Shown: positions 47,469-59,231, counted from the first letter of the stretch. The stretch: DNA of 64,000 bases from Sphaerosporella brunnea (GCA_008704415.1 VXIS01000216.1:19071-83070); one strand, 5' to 3'. Notes: generated by a model from the sequence alone, not told the origin. Translations and numbers: made by a program.

Positions 47469-48931
47469 ACATATAGAGAGGGATATGAGTATCAAGGACG
47501 AGACTTGAGGCCGCAATGAAACCGGCTGTTGTCCCGGACCCTGAAAAAATAGAAATGTTTTCCGGTGCCTGAGCGGGTATATGAGCGTATTTAATTTGAA
47601 AAAAACAAACAAAAAAAAAACACATGTTCACCGGTTGTTTCTAGAGTACATATGCGATTCATGGTGAAGTCGATTGCTGGCCTCACATCTAAAGTCTCGG
47701 CGGACCAGTGCTGAGGTTGATGGGCCTATCTAGCAGCAATACTCCGGCTTGTATCAACTACATGCCACCAGACCACCTCGGCACGCTTCGCGACTCCCGA
47801 GAGTACTCAGCAAAAGCTGCTGGAAACCAAAGCACCCGACAGACAAGCACCCTGCAGCCATTCTCGGAAGCGGGGCCGCACGCGCGCGCAGGGCTCGCCG
47901 AAGAGTTTCTGAGCGACGCTGCAGAGGTCCGTCTGCGCTTACCGGGATGGAAGGGGAGCCAGCGGCCGTTGCCAACAACAACCACCAACCTAGCATCGTG
48001 TTCTGCAATTTGCAGTTTGCAGGAAGTCTTCTTCCTCACTGTCGCACGTATTTGACCCCGCACAAAACGCATGCAGGCGACTATGTTCTAGCCCTTCGCC
48101 GTTGCCGGCAACGTGTATACCGTCATCTTCCAAGTCTCCGCGATCTGTGATCTCCGTACACGCTTTTGGTCATGTGCAAGGCGAGTGGAGATCGAGGACG
48201 GGAGTCTAGCTGCATGCCGGCGATCTACATGTACCGCTTTTCATGGTTGGAGCTCGATCTGCGTACTGGGCGGTTTCTCAGCTCACGCATCACTCATCCA
48301 GGGGCAATGCTTTGGCTCGGTTCATTCTTACTTTAACCAACACTGTGGCTTGTGAGTGTGTGGCCTGGATACGAGGAACTAACAGGCACATCGGAATGCC
48401 TCATTTTTGTTATTATTCAAATTCAAACAGGTGGCGCAACCCGAACCTGAACGCCACGTTCGCCCGCTAGTTTCGGCCAATTGGAGCAGAGTACTGTGTC
48501 ACGAGCTTCGTTGTCGATTCCACCGAGAGGCGCTGCGCTTGTCTGCGGACAAGGCGATGTATGTTCAGTGAGCAAATGCCAAGATATCTCATGTCAGACA
48601 ATATGGCGTTGCTGTCGAAAGAAGCTTGTTTACTAGCTTATCTTGAGCTCCGTGATGTGCGTCTAAGCCACCAACGCAGAGCTGATTATACGAGCTTGGC
48701 AACCTCTTTCGGCTGGGCCTCGCGAAGATTATCATGACTGAGAAGGAGGGTCGTGACGGAGCATCCCGCCCCGATATATAACTCCCTCCAAGCCACCGAT
48801 CTCTCGAAGTGTCAACTCTTTTCTTGTCGCTTCACATCGGATCACGCGATAACCGCCGCATCCCTTCTGCAGCAACACATCGATCACGTCTTCCTCGAAA
48901 GTCTCGCGCATCAACCTCCCCCGACGACAAA
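47469..48931. other. Intergenic region and promoter of the small GPI-like gene
   Basis: No supported gene. TATATA at 48775-48780 lies about 150 nt upstream of the ATG at 48932. Confidence 0.4.
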
Positions 48932-49164
48932 ATGAGGATTTCGGCCTTCATCGTCTTTGCCAGTCTCGCTACCGCCATGGCCGAGCCCGCCAAGAAAGTC
49001 AAGGGTGGAGACGGCAGCGGCTCAGGTATGTCACACTCGCATATCCCCGAGCCCCGCAGCTGACTTGGCGAGCAGTATCTTCCGCGAACGCTGCCATGCC
49101 CACTCAGATCCCCGGAATGGCCGGCATTGCGGTGGCGGCCGTGGCGGCTGCGGTTTACTTGTGA
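48932..49164 (+). CDS. Small secreted, probably GPI-anchored protein (60 aa)
   Basis: Two exons, 48932-49025 and 49076-49164, with a 50-nt intron (GTATGT...GAGCAG), give 60 residues. The N-terminus MRISAFIVFASLATAMA is a good signal peptide. The middle is Lys/Gly/Ser-rich (KKVKGGDGSGS). The C-terminus (MAGIAVAAVAAAVYL) is a short hydrophobic tail preceded by small residues, as in GPI-attachment signals. Without splicing the frame ends soon after the donor. After removal of both signals only about 25 residues would remain, too short to be an enzyme. I do not recognise the family. Evidence is the coherent signal-intron-tail structure plus an upstream TATA box. Confidence 0.6.
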
Positions 49165-51992
49165 AGCGAAGAGGTGGGCGAGGGAGATGGGCCAAGGGCT
49201 GGGCCTGGGAAAAGTACATTCGTTGGCTCGGTTGTTGTCAGCCGGATTTATTTGCTTTGAGCACAATTGTATGTATTTGTAATGGCGGTATACCTCTGGT
49301 TTCGCTAGGTATCTTGTTTCTTGTTCTAAAGGCAGTTGCCGGTGCCTATACTCCAATGAAGTTTTAATTCTCATGATCCAACCCGTGGTTGGTTGTTTTG
49401 TCGTTTCCCAACCACGCAGTGTGACCAACACAACCACCACCTACTCACATCTCGTTCACTGGCTATAATGGGTGACTCGGGAACTCAACATCCGTTCCCA
49501 TCATGGTTGGCAATAAGCCCGTGCCTTGTCTTCAGGCCTGTTTATGATCCGGCCAACACAGCCAAACAACAGCGTGATGATCGTTTTAGGCATCAGTATC
49601 CCTTCCAACCACAAACTAATCCAGCCAGGATCCGTAAGGCACGAATGCAGTTATACAATCGTATGTATGGCTTATCTCACGCTGTTGGAGCCATCTCTGC
49701 GAGGCTACCAAAGCGTTCGGTTGGATGAAGTAACTTCGGTGTGGACGTCTCCCTGATTGATGAAGACGTTCGAAACCCTAACCCGTGTAGTCCCAGAAGG
49801 TTGATTGGTGCAAGCGTTGGATCCCATTTGGAAGAGCTGTATGTTGGAGGTGTTGCCACAGTACAGCAATTATGTGGGTGTGGCTGGTGATGCCTGTTCG
49901 ATCAGAGCACCAGGGGTTTGCACAATACGTTTGCACTATGTTGGTCGTTAGATACTTATTCGTTATTTTCTCGCGAGGGATAGAATCTGTTGGGTCTTAC
50001 GGAGCATCTCTCCTAGGATGGACACCCTCACCTGGGATCTCTGACCTGCCAGGACCTCTATGTCTCTCAGGTCTGGCGATGCTTTTGTGTCAGCTCGGGG
50101 TATTTTTCGACTGGACCTGCAGTCCGCACAGCCAGGTTGCAGCTTGACTCGAGAGAACCGGGTTATGGCCCAGCGGTTTGATGATGAGAATATGCGAATG
50201 CTGTTTGCGCTGCAAGGTTGGCACTGGGGTGAAGTCGAATCGAATCAGCGGCTATTATTCGCTTTGTCTGGAACCGGCCATTGAAGCGGTCGGATCTGCA
50301 CAGTCCCCTCTTTTCCACGCCCCGCACGCACCTTGCTTTCTTTCTGTTCAGCAAGCGCACGCCACACACGCTTCTGTCTGTGCACGTTCGATCCTTTTCC
50401 CAGACTTTCTGCTTTTTTTTTTTTTCGCAATCCAGCCGCCCCGATCTGCGCTTGATGGCTTGATTGGCCGGACTCCGCATGCAGGGACAGTTGGTCGATT
50501 CCTGGCCTGACGTCACGGCAAGAAATTTTTCTGGGGAGACCATCTGCTGACTTCGAGGAGGAGGAAGGGGGGGGGGGAGGGGGAGGAGATCCGCGCTGCG
50601 AGAGTGCATGCAAGAATGATCATCCGACAGGAAGGACCTGCGGGGCCCATAAAGTTAAGTTTTGCTGTTTTTTTTTTTCAACGCAGCAGGCGTAGCTTAT
50701 TCATCGCAAGCCGTGTGAGCACGAGTTCTCTCACCACAGCAGCAGCAGCCAATCGCTGCTGCATGCATTGAAGTTTTGCGGCGGACGCGTATGCTTGGTT
50801 ATCCGACAACGCAGATGCATGACCGACAGAGCTCGCTCATGTATCTCGGACGCAGAACGAACCCATCCCTGCTCCGCCATCCAACGTCGACGGCTCGTTC
50901 CGTGTTGTCCACCCACCCACCACCGCGGTGATGTCCACGATACGATGAACGCCCATCTCAGCCTTGCATAACTTGTATCAAGGGTCTCCTCTTCGCGTGG
51001 GGGGTGGGGGGGTTTGTGTGTGCGCAACCCCACACTAACATCCTTCCCGCGCGGGTCGCCTCGACCTTCAGGAAGCAGCGTTAGCGTCTCAGAAACAGAG
51101 ACCAGATATCCGCCGGCGGCGGTGGCGGGTATCTGCGGTGACCTTCTTCTACTTATGTAACTCGCCGCCGCCGGCTGGCTGGGTCTTCCAGAAAAAAAAA
51201 ACCCCCCTTTCAGCCGCGGGAGATGCCCGAAGAAAACCCCCCCCGCGGTCCTAGCCGCATGCATGTGCATGCGCGTTACACTTTTTCTGCCTCACCGGGA
51301 ATCCCGGTGGCTCTGAATCGCTCCCTCCATCACTCCACCGGGTGAAAACAGCAGCAGCAGCTTGGACGTCGACGTGTCTGGTTGTTTTTCTTTTTTTGCC
51401 GCCGAACAAAACTAATGCGCTTACTGCTAGCGACGTTTCGGGCCGACCCTTCCGACCGGCGGCCGTGAAGACTAGTGATAGCTAGCCACACTTGCCGCCT
51501 CTCTCGGGGTTCTCTCTTAGATATCATATCCCCTCCCCCCACCGCCTTCTAGACACAGCTGGCCCAAAATAAAAATAAATAAAAAATAGTTGACTAAGCC
51601 GTTGACAACCACTCAAAATTGTCGTGAAAAAAAAAAAAAAAAAAAACCGGACAAATGGGATGGCACGTCTAGGTAGCAGCCATTGCCTTGGTTGGATCCG
51701 GAGTACAGCCCGTATGTATGTATGTATGCAAGCATCTGGTTAATGGTATCATTCGCCACAGAGTATACACCTCATCAATGAGTGGCACAAAGGGGCTGAT
51801 TGGACTCGTGGTGTTTTGTTCTTCCGAAGTCGGGCTCTGTTGCGGCGAGAAAAAAAACGGTCGCGTCATCTTCGGTCACTCGGGCTTGCATCTCAGCATT
51901 TTTCTAATTCCAGTCTATCAAAATCAGCACAAAAAATCTATGGATACATCCCATCAACCCCCAACAAGCAAAACGCCAATCCCAGACCCCCT
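49165..51992. other. Gene-poor region with low-complexity tracts
   Basis: No supported gene. It contains a CCCTAACCC near 49777-49786, a broken G run (50567-50582), an A20-type run near 51628-51645 and a (TATG)n microsatellite near 51713-51728. The last is in the 3' flank of the CYC2-like gene. Confidence 0.4.
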
Positions 51993-52931
51993 CTACGACA
52001 TCTTCCACACCTCCACCTCCCTCCCCTCCACAAGCCCCCCCAACACGCCTCCCAGCTCACCCTGCTGCTCCCTTCCACCAACCCACGGCCCTCTCGGGCC
52101 CGCCCAATACGCCACGAACCCGTCGGGTCCGCAAACGACGATTCTATCCGCACCCCACCTTTGCACGCCGTCGCTCACGGTGCCGGGCTTCATGCCCCCC
52201 TCGGGGTCGGGACACACCTCGACCTCTAGCCTCCCCGGATACCTCGCCTGCAGGCGCTCCACCTCCGCTGCCGCGGCGCCCTGGCTCTCCCCGCGGTGCC
52301 TGACAGCCCACAGGACCCTAGCCTCCGCCTCGGCCGAGTTTTCGAGCAACTTGTACGCCGCCTGCAGCGCAGGCGCAATGCCGGTTCCTCCAGCGAGGAA
52401 CAGGAGCTTCGACGCCGCGTCCGGCGGAGGAAGCGCGTACTCCTCGTGCGGCCCGCGCAGCTCCACCGTCGCGCCCGTCGCCAGCGCGAACAGGTATCTA
52501 CTCATCTCCCCCGCGGGCTCGCGCTTGACCAGCAGCCGGATCGCAGCGTCGCCTTCCGCCGCCGGCGGCAGAGGCGTGTAGTGCCGGGCTATCTGCACCT
52601 GCGGATGCTTGATCTCGACGCTTTGGACGTGGGTCGGCGAGAACGGCGGCGGCGCGGCGCCCGCGGGCGGGGAGAGTGTCAGGAGCGAGGTCTCGGTCGG
52701 GCGCGTGCTGATCGGGGTGTGCGAGGCCAGCGTGTACGGCGTGAATGTGTCCGGATTCAACCGCGACGGTGGAGCGGGCGTGAAGTTGTAGTATGCGATT
52801 CCTGCGGCTGCGCCGGCAGCGAAGGTTGCGATGTAGAAGCGCCGCGAACGCCTTGGGGGCGGGGAGACGGGGCGGCCGGTGGAGATCCCCCGCCGGCAGA
52901 CGCGGGAGAGGATTTGGCGGGGGAGTGACAT
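51993..52931 (-). CDS. CYC2-like mitochondrial FAD oxidoreductase
   Basis: A single exon of 312 residues. The first 30 residues are Arg/Ser-rich with no acidic residue, a likely mitochondrial presequence. A membrane helix follows (RFYIATFAAGAAAGIAYYNF, 31-50). The FAD-binding motif of ferredoxin-reductase-type enzymes is ARHYTPLPP (~115-123). GGTGIAP at 181-187 is the pyridine-nucleotide signature and VVCGPDGFVAYWAG closes the NAD(P) domain. The family includes yeast Cyc2, a mitochondrial flavoprotein that supports heme attachment to cytochrome c, and NADH-cytochrome b5 reductases. The membrane anchor plus short FAD domain favours CYC2. It is divergent from HUS1 with 138 bp between start codons. 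Codon use is strongly GC-rich. Confidence 0.82.
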   Translation of the reverse strand: MSLPRQILSRVCRRGISTGRPVSPPPRRSRRFYIATFAAGAAAGIAYYNFTPAPPSRLNPDTFTPYTLASHTPISTRPTETSLLTLSPPAGAAPPPFSPTHVQSVEIKHPQVQIARHYTPLPPAAEGDAAIRLLVKREPAGEMSRYLFALATGATVELRGPHEEYALPPPDAASKLLFLAGGTGIAPALQAAYKLLENSAEAEARVLWAVRHRGESQGAAAAEVERLQARYPGRLEVEVCPDPEGGMKPGTVSDGVQRWGADRIVVCGPDGFVAYWAGPRGPWVGGREQQGELGGVLGGLVEGREVEVWKMS

Positions 52932-53069
52932 TGCTGTGTTTGTGGGTGAGGAGCGGTGAAGGCGGGAGTGGAGGCTGAAAAATATAGTTCATGTCGCGTC
53001 ACGCGTGTTCCCGACCTTCTCCTCCACGCGACATACTCGAAGACACCACCACACCACAACTCTCTAGCG
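52932..53069. promoter_or_regulatory. Bidirectional promoter of the CYC2-like and HUS1 genes
   Basis: The 138-bp gap contains ACGCGT (MluI cell-cycle box) at 53001-53006. It lies between a perfect 9-bp inverted repeat, ATGTCGCGT (52991-52999) and ACGCGACAT (53026-53034). MBF-type factors bind ACGCGT upstream of S-phase and DNA-repair genes, which suits HUS1. Confidence 0.5.
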
Positions 53070-54057
53070 ATGCGCTTCAGGACTCAGATACGGAACATCA
53101 CCACCTTCACCAGTATGCACAGCATCGCGATATTTGCGCCGCTCCGTATTGACAGGTCGCAGAATTAACGCAGTCCATCTGCTCAATCGGAAAACTCGCC
53201 TGGTTCCGCCTCAGCGAGGATGAAATCCGCATCGTCGTCCACGATCTCGAAGGGACCCAATTCTGGGCGTAAGCCTCCTCCCCCCCCCCCTCGGCTACAC
53301 TTGGAGGCTTTACCTGATAGAGATCCTCCTCAGTACCCTAACAATCCCCACGCTCTTCGAAGACTACTCGGTAACCTCCAACAACAACAACGTAATCCAC
53401 CTCGAAATCCCCTTGCAACAGCTCCACCGCGCGCTGCGTTCCTGCGCCACGGCGTCCGAAGCGATCCTGCGCCTCTCGAAACGCGCCTCAGACAACATCC
53501 CGATCCTTTCGCTGACCATCACCACCACGGCCGCCCACAGCGCCGTCGCCGGCCCCTCCCTCGTCACGCAGGAGATCCCCGTGCGCGTCCTCGCCGCGCC
53601 AGCCGTAAACGCGATCCGCGAGCCGCACGCGCCGCAGGGCGACGTCAGCGTGTACCTCCCGCCGCTGTCGCAGCTGCGCGGCATCGTCGACCGCTTCAAC
53701 AAGCTGAGCGCCTTCGGCGCGACGAGCTCGGAGCCGCACCGGCTCGAGGTTTCCGCGAACGCGGCGGGCACGTTCAGGATCGCGCTGAAAGCGGCCGACG
53801 TCGACGTCCAGAGCCAGTGGGAGCGCCTCAAGGTCACGCCCGAAACGGAGGCGTCGGGCCGCGAGAAGGACCGCTTCGCGGTCGTCAGGATCGACGGCAG
53901 AGACTGGGTGAAGGTGCTGAGGATCGGATCGTTCGCGAAGCGCGTCGTCGCGTGCTTCTGCGAGGGGTTTGCGTTGGTGTTTTACGTGTTTCTCACAGCG
54001 GAGGGGGAGGGGGACGACACGGTGCTTACGTATTACATGAGCAGCTTTAGTGATTGA
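53070..54057 (+). CDS. hus1: DNA-damage checkpoint protein HUS1 (9-1-1 clamp subunit)
   Basis: Three exons: 53070-53112, 53163-53268 and 53334-54057. Introns are 50 and 65 nt and the product is 290 residues, close to the family's ~280-300. It starts MRFRTQIRNITTFT, the HUS1 signature. For intron 1 I used the second AG (GTCGCAG at 53162), which gives TFTKLTQSICSIGKLAW; the AG eleven nt earlier breaks the frame. For intron 2 the acceptor CTCAG at 53333 gives TQFWATLTIPTLFEDY, the spacing seen in the family. VIHLEIPLQQLHRALRS and the C-terminal LTYYMSSF also fit the clamp fold. HUS1 joins RAD9 and RAD1 in the PCNA-like 9-1-1 ring loaded at damaged DNA, activating the ATR pathway. Confidence 0.93.
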
Positions 54058-55324
54058 GAGGCGGGGGGGGGGGGGTAGGTGCTTGGCGTTCTGATAATAG
54101 CTATTGTTCCGAGTGATATCGTCCTCAACCCTCCCCGGCAACCAAGTAGCACTCCAACAAAGCTCGGCATACCGAACACCCAACAAACCTGTTTTTTTTT
54201 TTTTGTTTTTGTTTTATTCATAATGTATTCGGCCGCTTGCGGCCATGACATACAAGAGAAGCCATGCAATTCCTACTTTGGGGCTGAACTTCCAAGGAAA
54301 AGGAAGGACAAAGGGAAACTGTGTAAATATGCGCACTAAGGAAAAGCAACAGCACTCTTGTATGTTATACCTAGTTACAAACCACGTATCTACTCTACTC
54401 TACAATGATGCAAGTGCAGCGCCGCGCGGGGGAATACATACCCCGCCCAGCACACTTTGCGCAGATCCAAAAAATAGAAAAAAAAACAACCGCCATCAAT
54501 TACCCCCTTCCCGAAACGAAAGGCATTACCAATCCCGAGTGATACACCATGACACCCCAACCCCCCTATTATCATCTAGCCCAACAGCCACAATAGTAAG
54601 AGTTATCGCCCCTCGCCTCGCCGCCATAGCCGTTCTTTCCCATCTCGAGGCTAGCAGTGGGGACCGCCGGGCGGAAAGAGCGGCGTTCGTTCATTCACGA
54701 CGTGGCACTCCTGCTGCTGCTGCCGCTGCGTCTACACTCCGCCTGCTGTCGTCTACTCTATAGCTATTCCGTCCTAGTACGCACATATATAGCCTACTTC
54801 ACAGCACACAGTGTGTATGTATCTACACTACAGGTCATCGGCTTGTCTGTGCACCGGCTACGCGGGTCTCTTGTAGGTAACTTGATTGTGATTTGTCTAT
54901 CGAAACAAGAGAAAATACCCGTTATATCCAGTCCAGCGCCGCATGCACCCACCTGCCACCCCCACCCATCGCGACAAGTTAAAAAAGATGTTGCAAGCCA
55001 ACCAACCAACGACCAGCCAAGCAGCGTTAAACATTAACCCATAACTCCGCCCAATAAATACCCATCAATCAATCAATCAGTCAATCAATCAGTTCATCCC
55101 ATCATCGACCTCGAATAAGCGTGAAGGGTATCCGATACTCAAAAAAAAAGTAAAAGGGGAAAGAAGGGACATAACGATCCGCAAGCCATGCCAGCAAATA
55201 AAGTGACTAAAAGAGAAAGAGAAAAGAAAAAAAGTGATGACCCAAAATAAAACCCCAAAAGAACAAGAAAATATAAGAAACAAAATATGAAACCCATTAA
55301 AACCCCATTTCGGATTTCACACCA
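54058..55324. other. Region between HUS1 and the FarA-like gene, with a hairpin repeat
   Basis: The genes converge, so this holds both 3' flanks. There is a G13 run at 54063-54075, a T12 tract and the hairpin repeat at 54226-54252. No gene seen. Confidence 0.45.
54226..54252 (-). repeat. Dispersed hairpin repeat, copy A
   Basis: A 27-nt sequence around the hairpin GGCCGCTTGCGGCC (54231-54244) is identical to 63372-63398. On the minus strand, similarity extends about 20 nt upstream (CTTCTCT near 54254-54261, then TATGTCATGGCC). It extends downstream into an A-rich tail (AATAAAAC, then A runs). That layout recalls the 3' end of a LINE/SINE retroposon. Confidence 0.5.
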
Positions 55325-58166
55325 CTAGTTGATCTCGGTCTCCAACACCTGTATCACATCATCAAATGAAAGATCAACCCCGTCGAGAATCTTGCTCATA
55401 TCTTCCAAGCCATTCTCAGACCAGACCGATCCAAATTCGAATGATTTGTTAGAGGCAGTGGAGTTATTGCTCCCATTCATAGAAAACATTCCCGGCACGC
55501 CCTCGTGTCCCAAAAACGGATCACAGTCGCCATGGCCACCGAGGAATGCATCCAAGTTGTTGTCATCGTCGGCATCCGGCATCGAAAAGTCTGGAATCCC
55601 AGAATCAACGCCAGGGAAGAGCGACTTCGACGAGAACGACAGCGGGTCTTTGTCGTGGCGCGGGGAAAGCGGCGCTTGGAGGAAGCTCTCGAGCTTGAGC
55701 TGCAGGTCGGATTCGTCCAGCACCGTCGTCGGCTGCTGTGCTGGAGGTGCGGGGCCCATGTCCAGAGACTCCATGTCCGGTGGGGGGGTCAACGCCGCGT
55801 TCGAAGGCGGTGCGGTGGCAGGGATAGAAATGGCGATGCCGATCACACCGAACTCGTTGGGCGTGGATGTGATCTGCTGCTGCTGCTGCTGCATCTGTGC
55901 TTGGTGCTGTTGGTATCGGGCTCTCCGACGGCTCGCGTGCTTCCGCAGGTTCTCGACGGGTATGCCGGCCTTCTTGATGGCCGCCTCGAGGAAACCGGTG
56001 GCATAATCGGCGGCCGAGTAGGTCTGTCGCAGGCGCTGCAAAACTTGCATGCAGAGTGCAAATCCCTCAAGGGACAGCTCCCTTGTCACGGGGTTCGAGG
56101 ACTTGATGTCCAAAAGGTGGATGATCACGGCCGGGAGAATCACGGTAACACTGCATAGAAAGGACATGTCAGCTGCGAAACATGCGACCACGAATGGAGA
56201 AGATACGCACCCTGTCGTAGGTAAGTACCTCACGAGGTCAAACTCAATAAGATCGTCGGCCAGGCGGGTTATCTCGGAGGCTGCCTGTCGAACCTTTTTC
56301 CGGGAGATCTCTTGCAACTCGCACTTCTTTGGTGGTGGGTTGGTGGGACTCGAGGGGAGGACCTGAGGTCTGTGCAACGCACTAACAGTCGTGTTGTAAA
56401 TCAGGTGAAGCAACGCCTTGTGAAGGACCAGCACAGGGTCTGCACCCGAAACACAAGGAGTGCCATAGATAGCCTCTGGGGGTAATCCGTTAACCCAGGC
56501 ATCCAGCTCAATGTCGCACCGCTGTACCTCCTCGCAGCCAGGCTCCAGCTTTTTGGGCAACAACATCATCGTTGTGCGAGTGCTACCGTCCGCCGTCAAG
56601 GAACCCTGGTTGGTGTTCAGAACGGAGTACTGTGCAGTGAGCACATGACTGATGCAGACGCAAAGTTTGGCCTTCTCGATGCACAGAATGGCCAGCTGCT
56701 TCTGTCTCGCCACGTCCTTCTCCTCTCGGGCCCGGCGCTCTTCGCTCCAGAAGAATGCCTCGCTCTCGTCAAATCCAATGTCGATGTCGAAATCCCCGAT
56801 TGTGAGCATGGGCACATCACAGTCCTCCGTCTTGATGCGCGTTGGCCTCCGCATTCCCAATGCAACGAGCCTGTCTCGCATGTAACAGCTCCACCAGATG
56901 CGTTTCCACAACTTTTGCCGTTTCAGGTCCATGGTCGAGTTCTCGGGATTTCGGTGCAGACCGATGGTGTGAGAGAGGGAAATGGCAACCCCCATCCAGT
57001 GCCACGTGTCCTTCTGGTCGTCGGGGGTCTCGTACCAGTAGGACATGAGCAGCAACGCTTGCACGAGAAGCATACGGTCTTGCTCGTGGTCGAAATCGTA
57101 AAGGAGTCGCGTCTTGACGAAAAACGCCTTTCTGGCGGCCTTTCTTGATGAGTAGCCAGCCGCGCGGAGGTGTTCCATCCCAACAAAGGCAGTGCCGGAA
57201 AACATAACAGCCTGGAAAAGGAGCAGGCCGGTTTTTCCCTTGCTGCCATCTTCACGACTCACAAGCTCCAAGAATTGCTTCTTGTCCAGAAGCGGCATGT
57301 ACGGATGTACAAAGTCGAAATGCGCTTTCAGCAAGATACTTCGCAGCGGCTCCTCCGGAAGCGTCAAAGCCCCCTTCCTCCATAAATACTCAAGATCCTC
57401 CGCAGGAATTCGCGAAGGTGTCGGCTTGATAAACGCCGGGAGCTCATAGTTGGGGAAAGTGGGTATCGAAATGCGGTGGGGGAATGAGGAGGAGGCGGAG
57501 GAGTTGGTGGAGAGCGAGTTCGTCAAAGAAGGCACGGAGCCATGGGAAGACGCAAACGATGCCCGGCGAAGACTTTGTGCTTGGTCTGTGGCAAGAAATG
57601 TCAGGCCTGGCCAAATCGATAGATCGGTCGCAGGGTGCATACAGATAAGATGTGGAACATGTTCTTTATCTGAGTTCCCATCGATGGACATCGCAGAGGG
57701 CGATGTGGACAGCCTTCTGTCTCTGTTGTGGGCATCGGCGACTTCCGATGTGTGGTGGTTGGTTGCAGCATCAAGCTTCAACCCCCAGTTCTTCCTGCAG
57801 ATGACGTTGCACTTAGCAATTGTTTTGGGGGGGGGGGGGATAAACGTCAGGAGACCGCATCACGACGTACTTTCTTCGCTTGCTCTCGGTCACGATGCAT
57901 TCCACCTCGTCCAGTCTGCAATTGGTGCAGGGCGCACCGTGCTCAACCACGTTGCATCGCACTTTGCGTGCTCGACAGCACTGGCAGGCCTTCGAAGCTC
58001 TACGCTTGACGGCCCTGAAGCCTGGTCCATTGGTGTTATTGCCGCTGGCGGGGGCGCTTCTCTTCTGACCAGCTACCTGCGGCGGCGGTGGTGGTGGAGT
58101 GGTCGCATTGGCCGGCGTGGTGGCAGTGGTGGTGGTCGTTGCGGTGGTCGTCTCCGTCGAAGCCAT
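55325..58166 (-). CDS. FarA/CTF1-type Zn2Cys6 fatty-acid regulator
   Basis: Four exons: 58166-57871, 57794-57643, 57585-56211 and 56150-55325. The product is 882 residues, the usual length of FarA/CTF1-beta. Introns are 76, 57 and 60 nt. The last two contain no stop and keep frame, but splicing restores HVPHLIYQAQ and LPTTGVTVILPAV, as expected for the family. The zinc cluster lies at Cys61, 64, 71, 80, 83 and 90 (KACQCCRARKVRC...). KRRASKA before it and TESKRRK after it are hallmarks of FarA. The fungal transcription-factor middle domain (WYETPDDQKDTWHWMGVAIS) covers about 220-500. The C-terminus is Gln-rich and acidic (activation region). Relatives activate peroxisomal beta-oxidation and lipase or cutinase genes through CCTCGG sites. 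It acts in the nucleus. Confidence 0.93.
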
Positions 58167-58415
58167 GATTCTCTTTCTTTACGGTCGGTCGTATTAGGGA
58201 ACTAGGTGTAATCTGCTGTCGTCTCCTTCGTCTTCTGCTTCCAATGGTGCTGTATCACGACAACTCAGGCAACTCTGTTGTCGCATGGAAATGCTGACGG
58301 GCTTTCCAAAAGAAAAAATCTGGGGTAACTGGAGAAGAAGTACGGCGGCGGGAGCAGTAGTGTCAGTGGCAGAGAGTGGGATTGGGTGGGGGGGGGGGGG
58401 TGGTGATAGCAAAGC

Positions 58416-58448
<33 letters not shown>

Positions 58449-59231
58449 GTAGGCCCTGGATGACACACCTGGGCGGACGACCGGAGCAATATAAGGAAAA
58501 GCAATGTATTGGAATTGGGAAACGGCCACCACTGCGATTGGCTCCGTTGCAGCGCACGTTTTCCGTGTCACGCATGAGGCCACCCAGCAACCGCACCATC
58601 TCCGAGACGGGCATGGCTGATTTGTGGGCAACTGCGTCAAAATGGCGCACCCAAATTCGGCGGCGGGTCACGAACGATGCGTGCGGCTGGTGGGAGGGCT
58701 AAAGCGGAACGGGGAAGAATCTTTTACCCCAGAGTTCGGCGCAGAACGGATGGGACTGCGGTTCCGGGAGTGAACGGTGGAGGGTGATGGGCACCGGGTA
58801 TGGTATGGGCAAGTGTGGACAGGAACGGACAAGTGTGGACAGGAATGGACAAGCATGGACAAGTATGACAACTGTGAAGTGGCAGGATCACGGACCAGCA
58901 GACTGACCATCTATTGCTGGTGCGGAACTGGTGGGTTGTGAGGACATCCAGACAGCGCGTCGGTGCAGCGCTCTTTCGACAGATGGAAGGCGCCGCTTGC
59001 GGGGTAGGGGTTCCATCGTCCGTTCAAGAAGTGGGTACATGTGACGTTACATAAGAACGGTCTCCTGGTACCTGCCGCGGCAAGTTGAAAAGTCCGCGTG
59101 AAGGAACTTGCCCGTCTCGGAAAAACCTCTTCGCCTGCTCGCGCGACCACCGAGAATCTTCGAAAAACCCGCCATGCCCCGCATGCCCGCTGCAACAACG
59201 TTGGGAGGGAGTGCGCCTCCGCAACCCACTA
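58167..59231. other. Upstream region of the FarA-like gene, with simple repeats
   Basis: No gene seen. It contains a G13 run at 58388-58400 and a (CAG)n run of nearly ten units at 58418-58446. An imperfect repeat of ACAAGTGTGGACAGGAATGG-type units occurs at about 58808-58870. All may lie in the promoter or 5' UTR. Confidence 0.45.
58418..58446. repeat. (CAG)n microsatellite, about 9.7 units
   Basis: An uninterrupted GCA repeat about 250 nt upstream of the FarA-like start codon, 17 nt after a G13 run. It does not lie in a supported coding frame. Confidence 0.85.
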
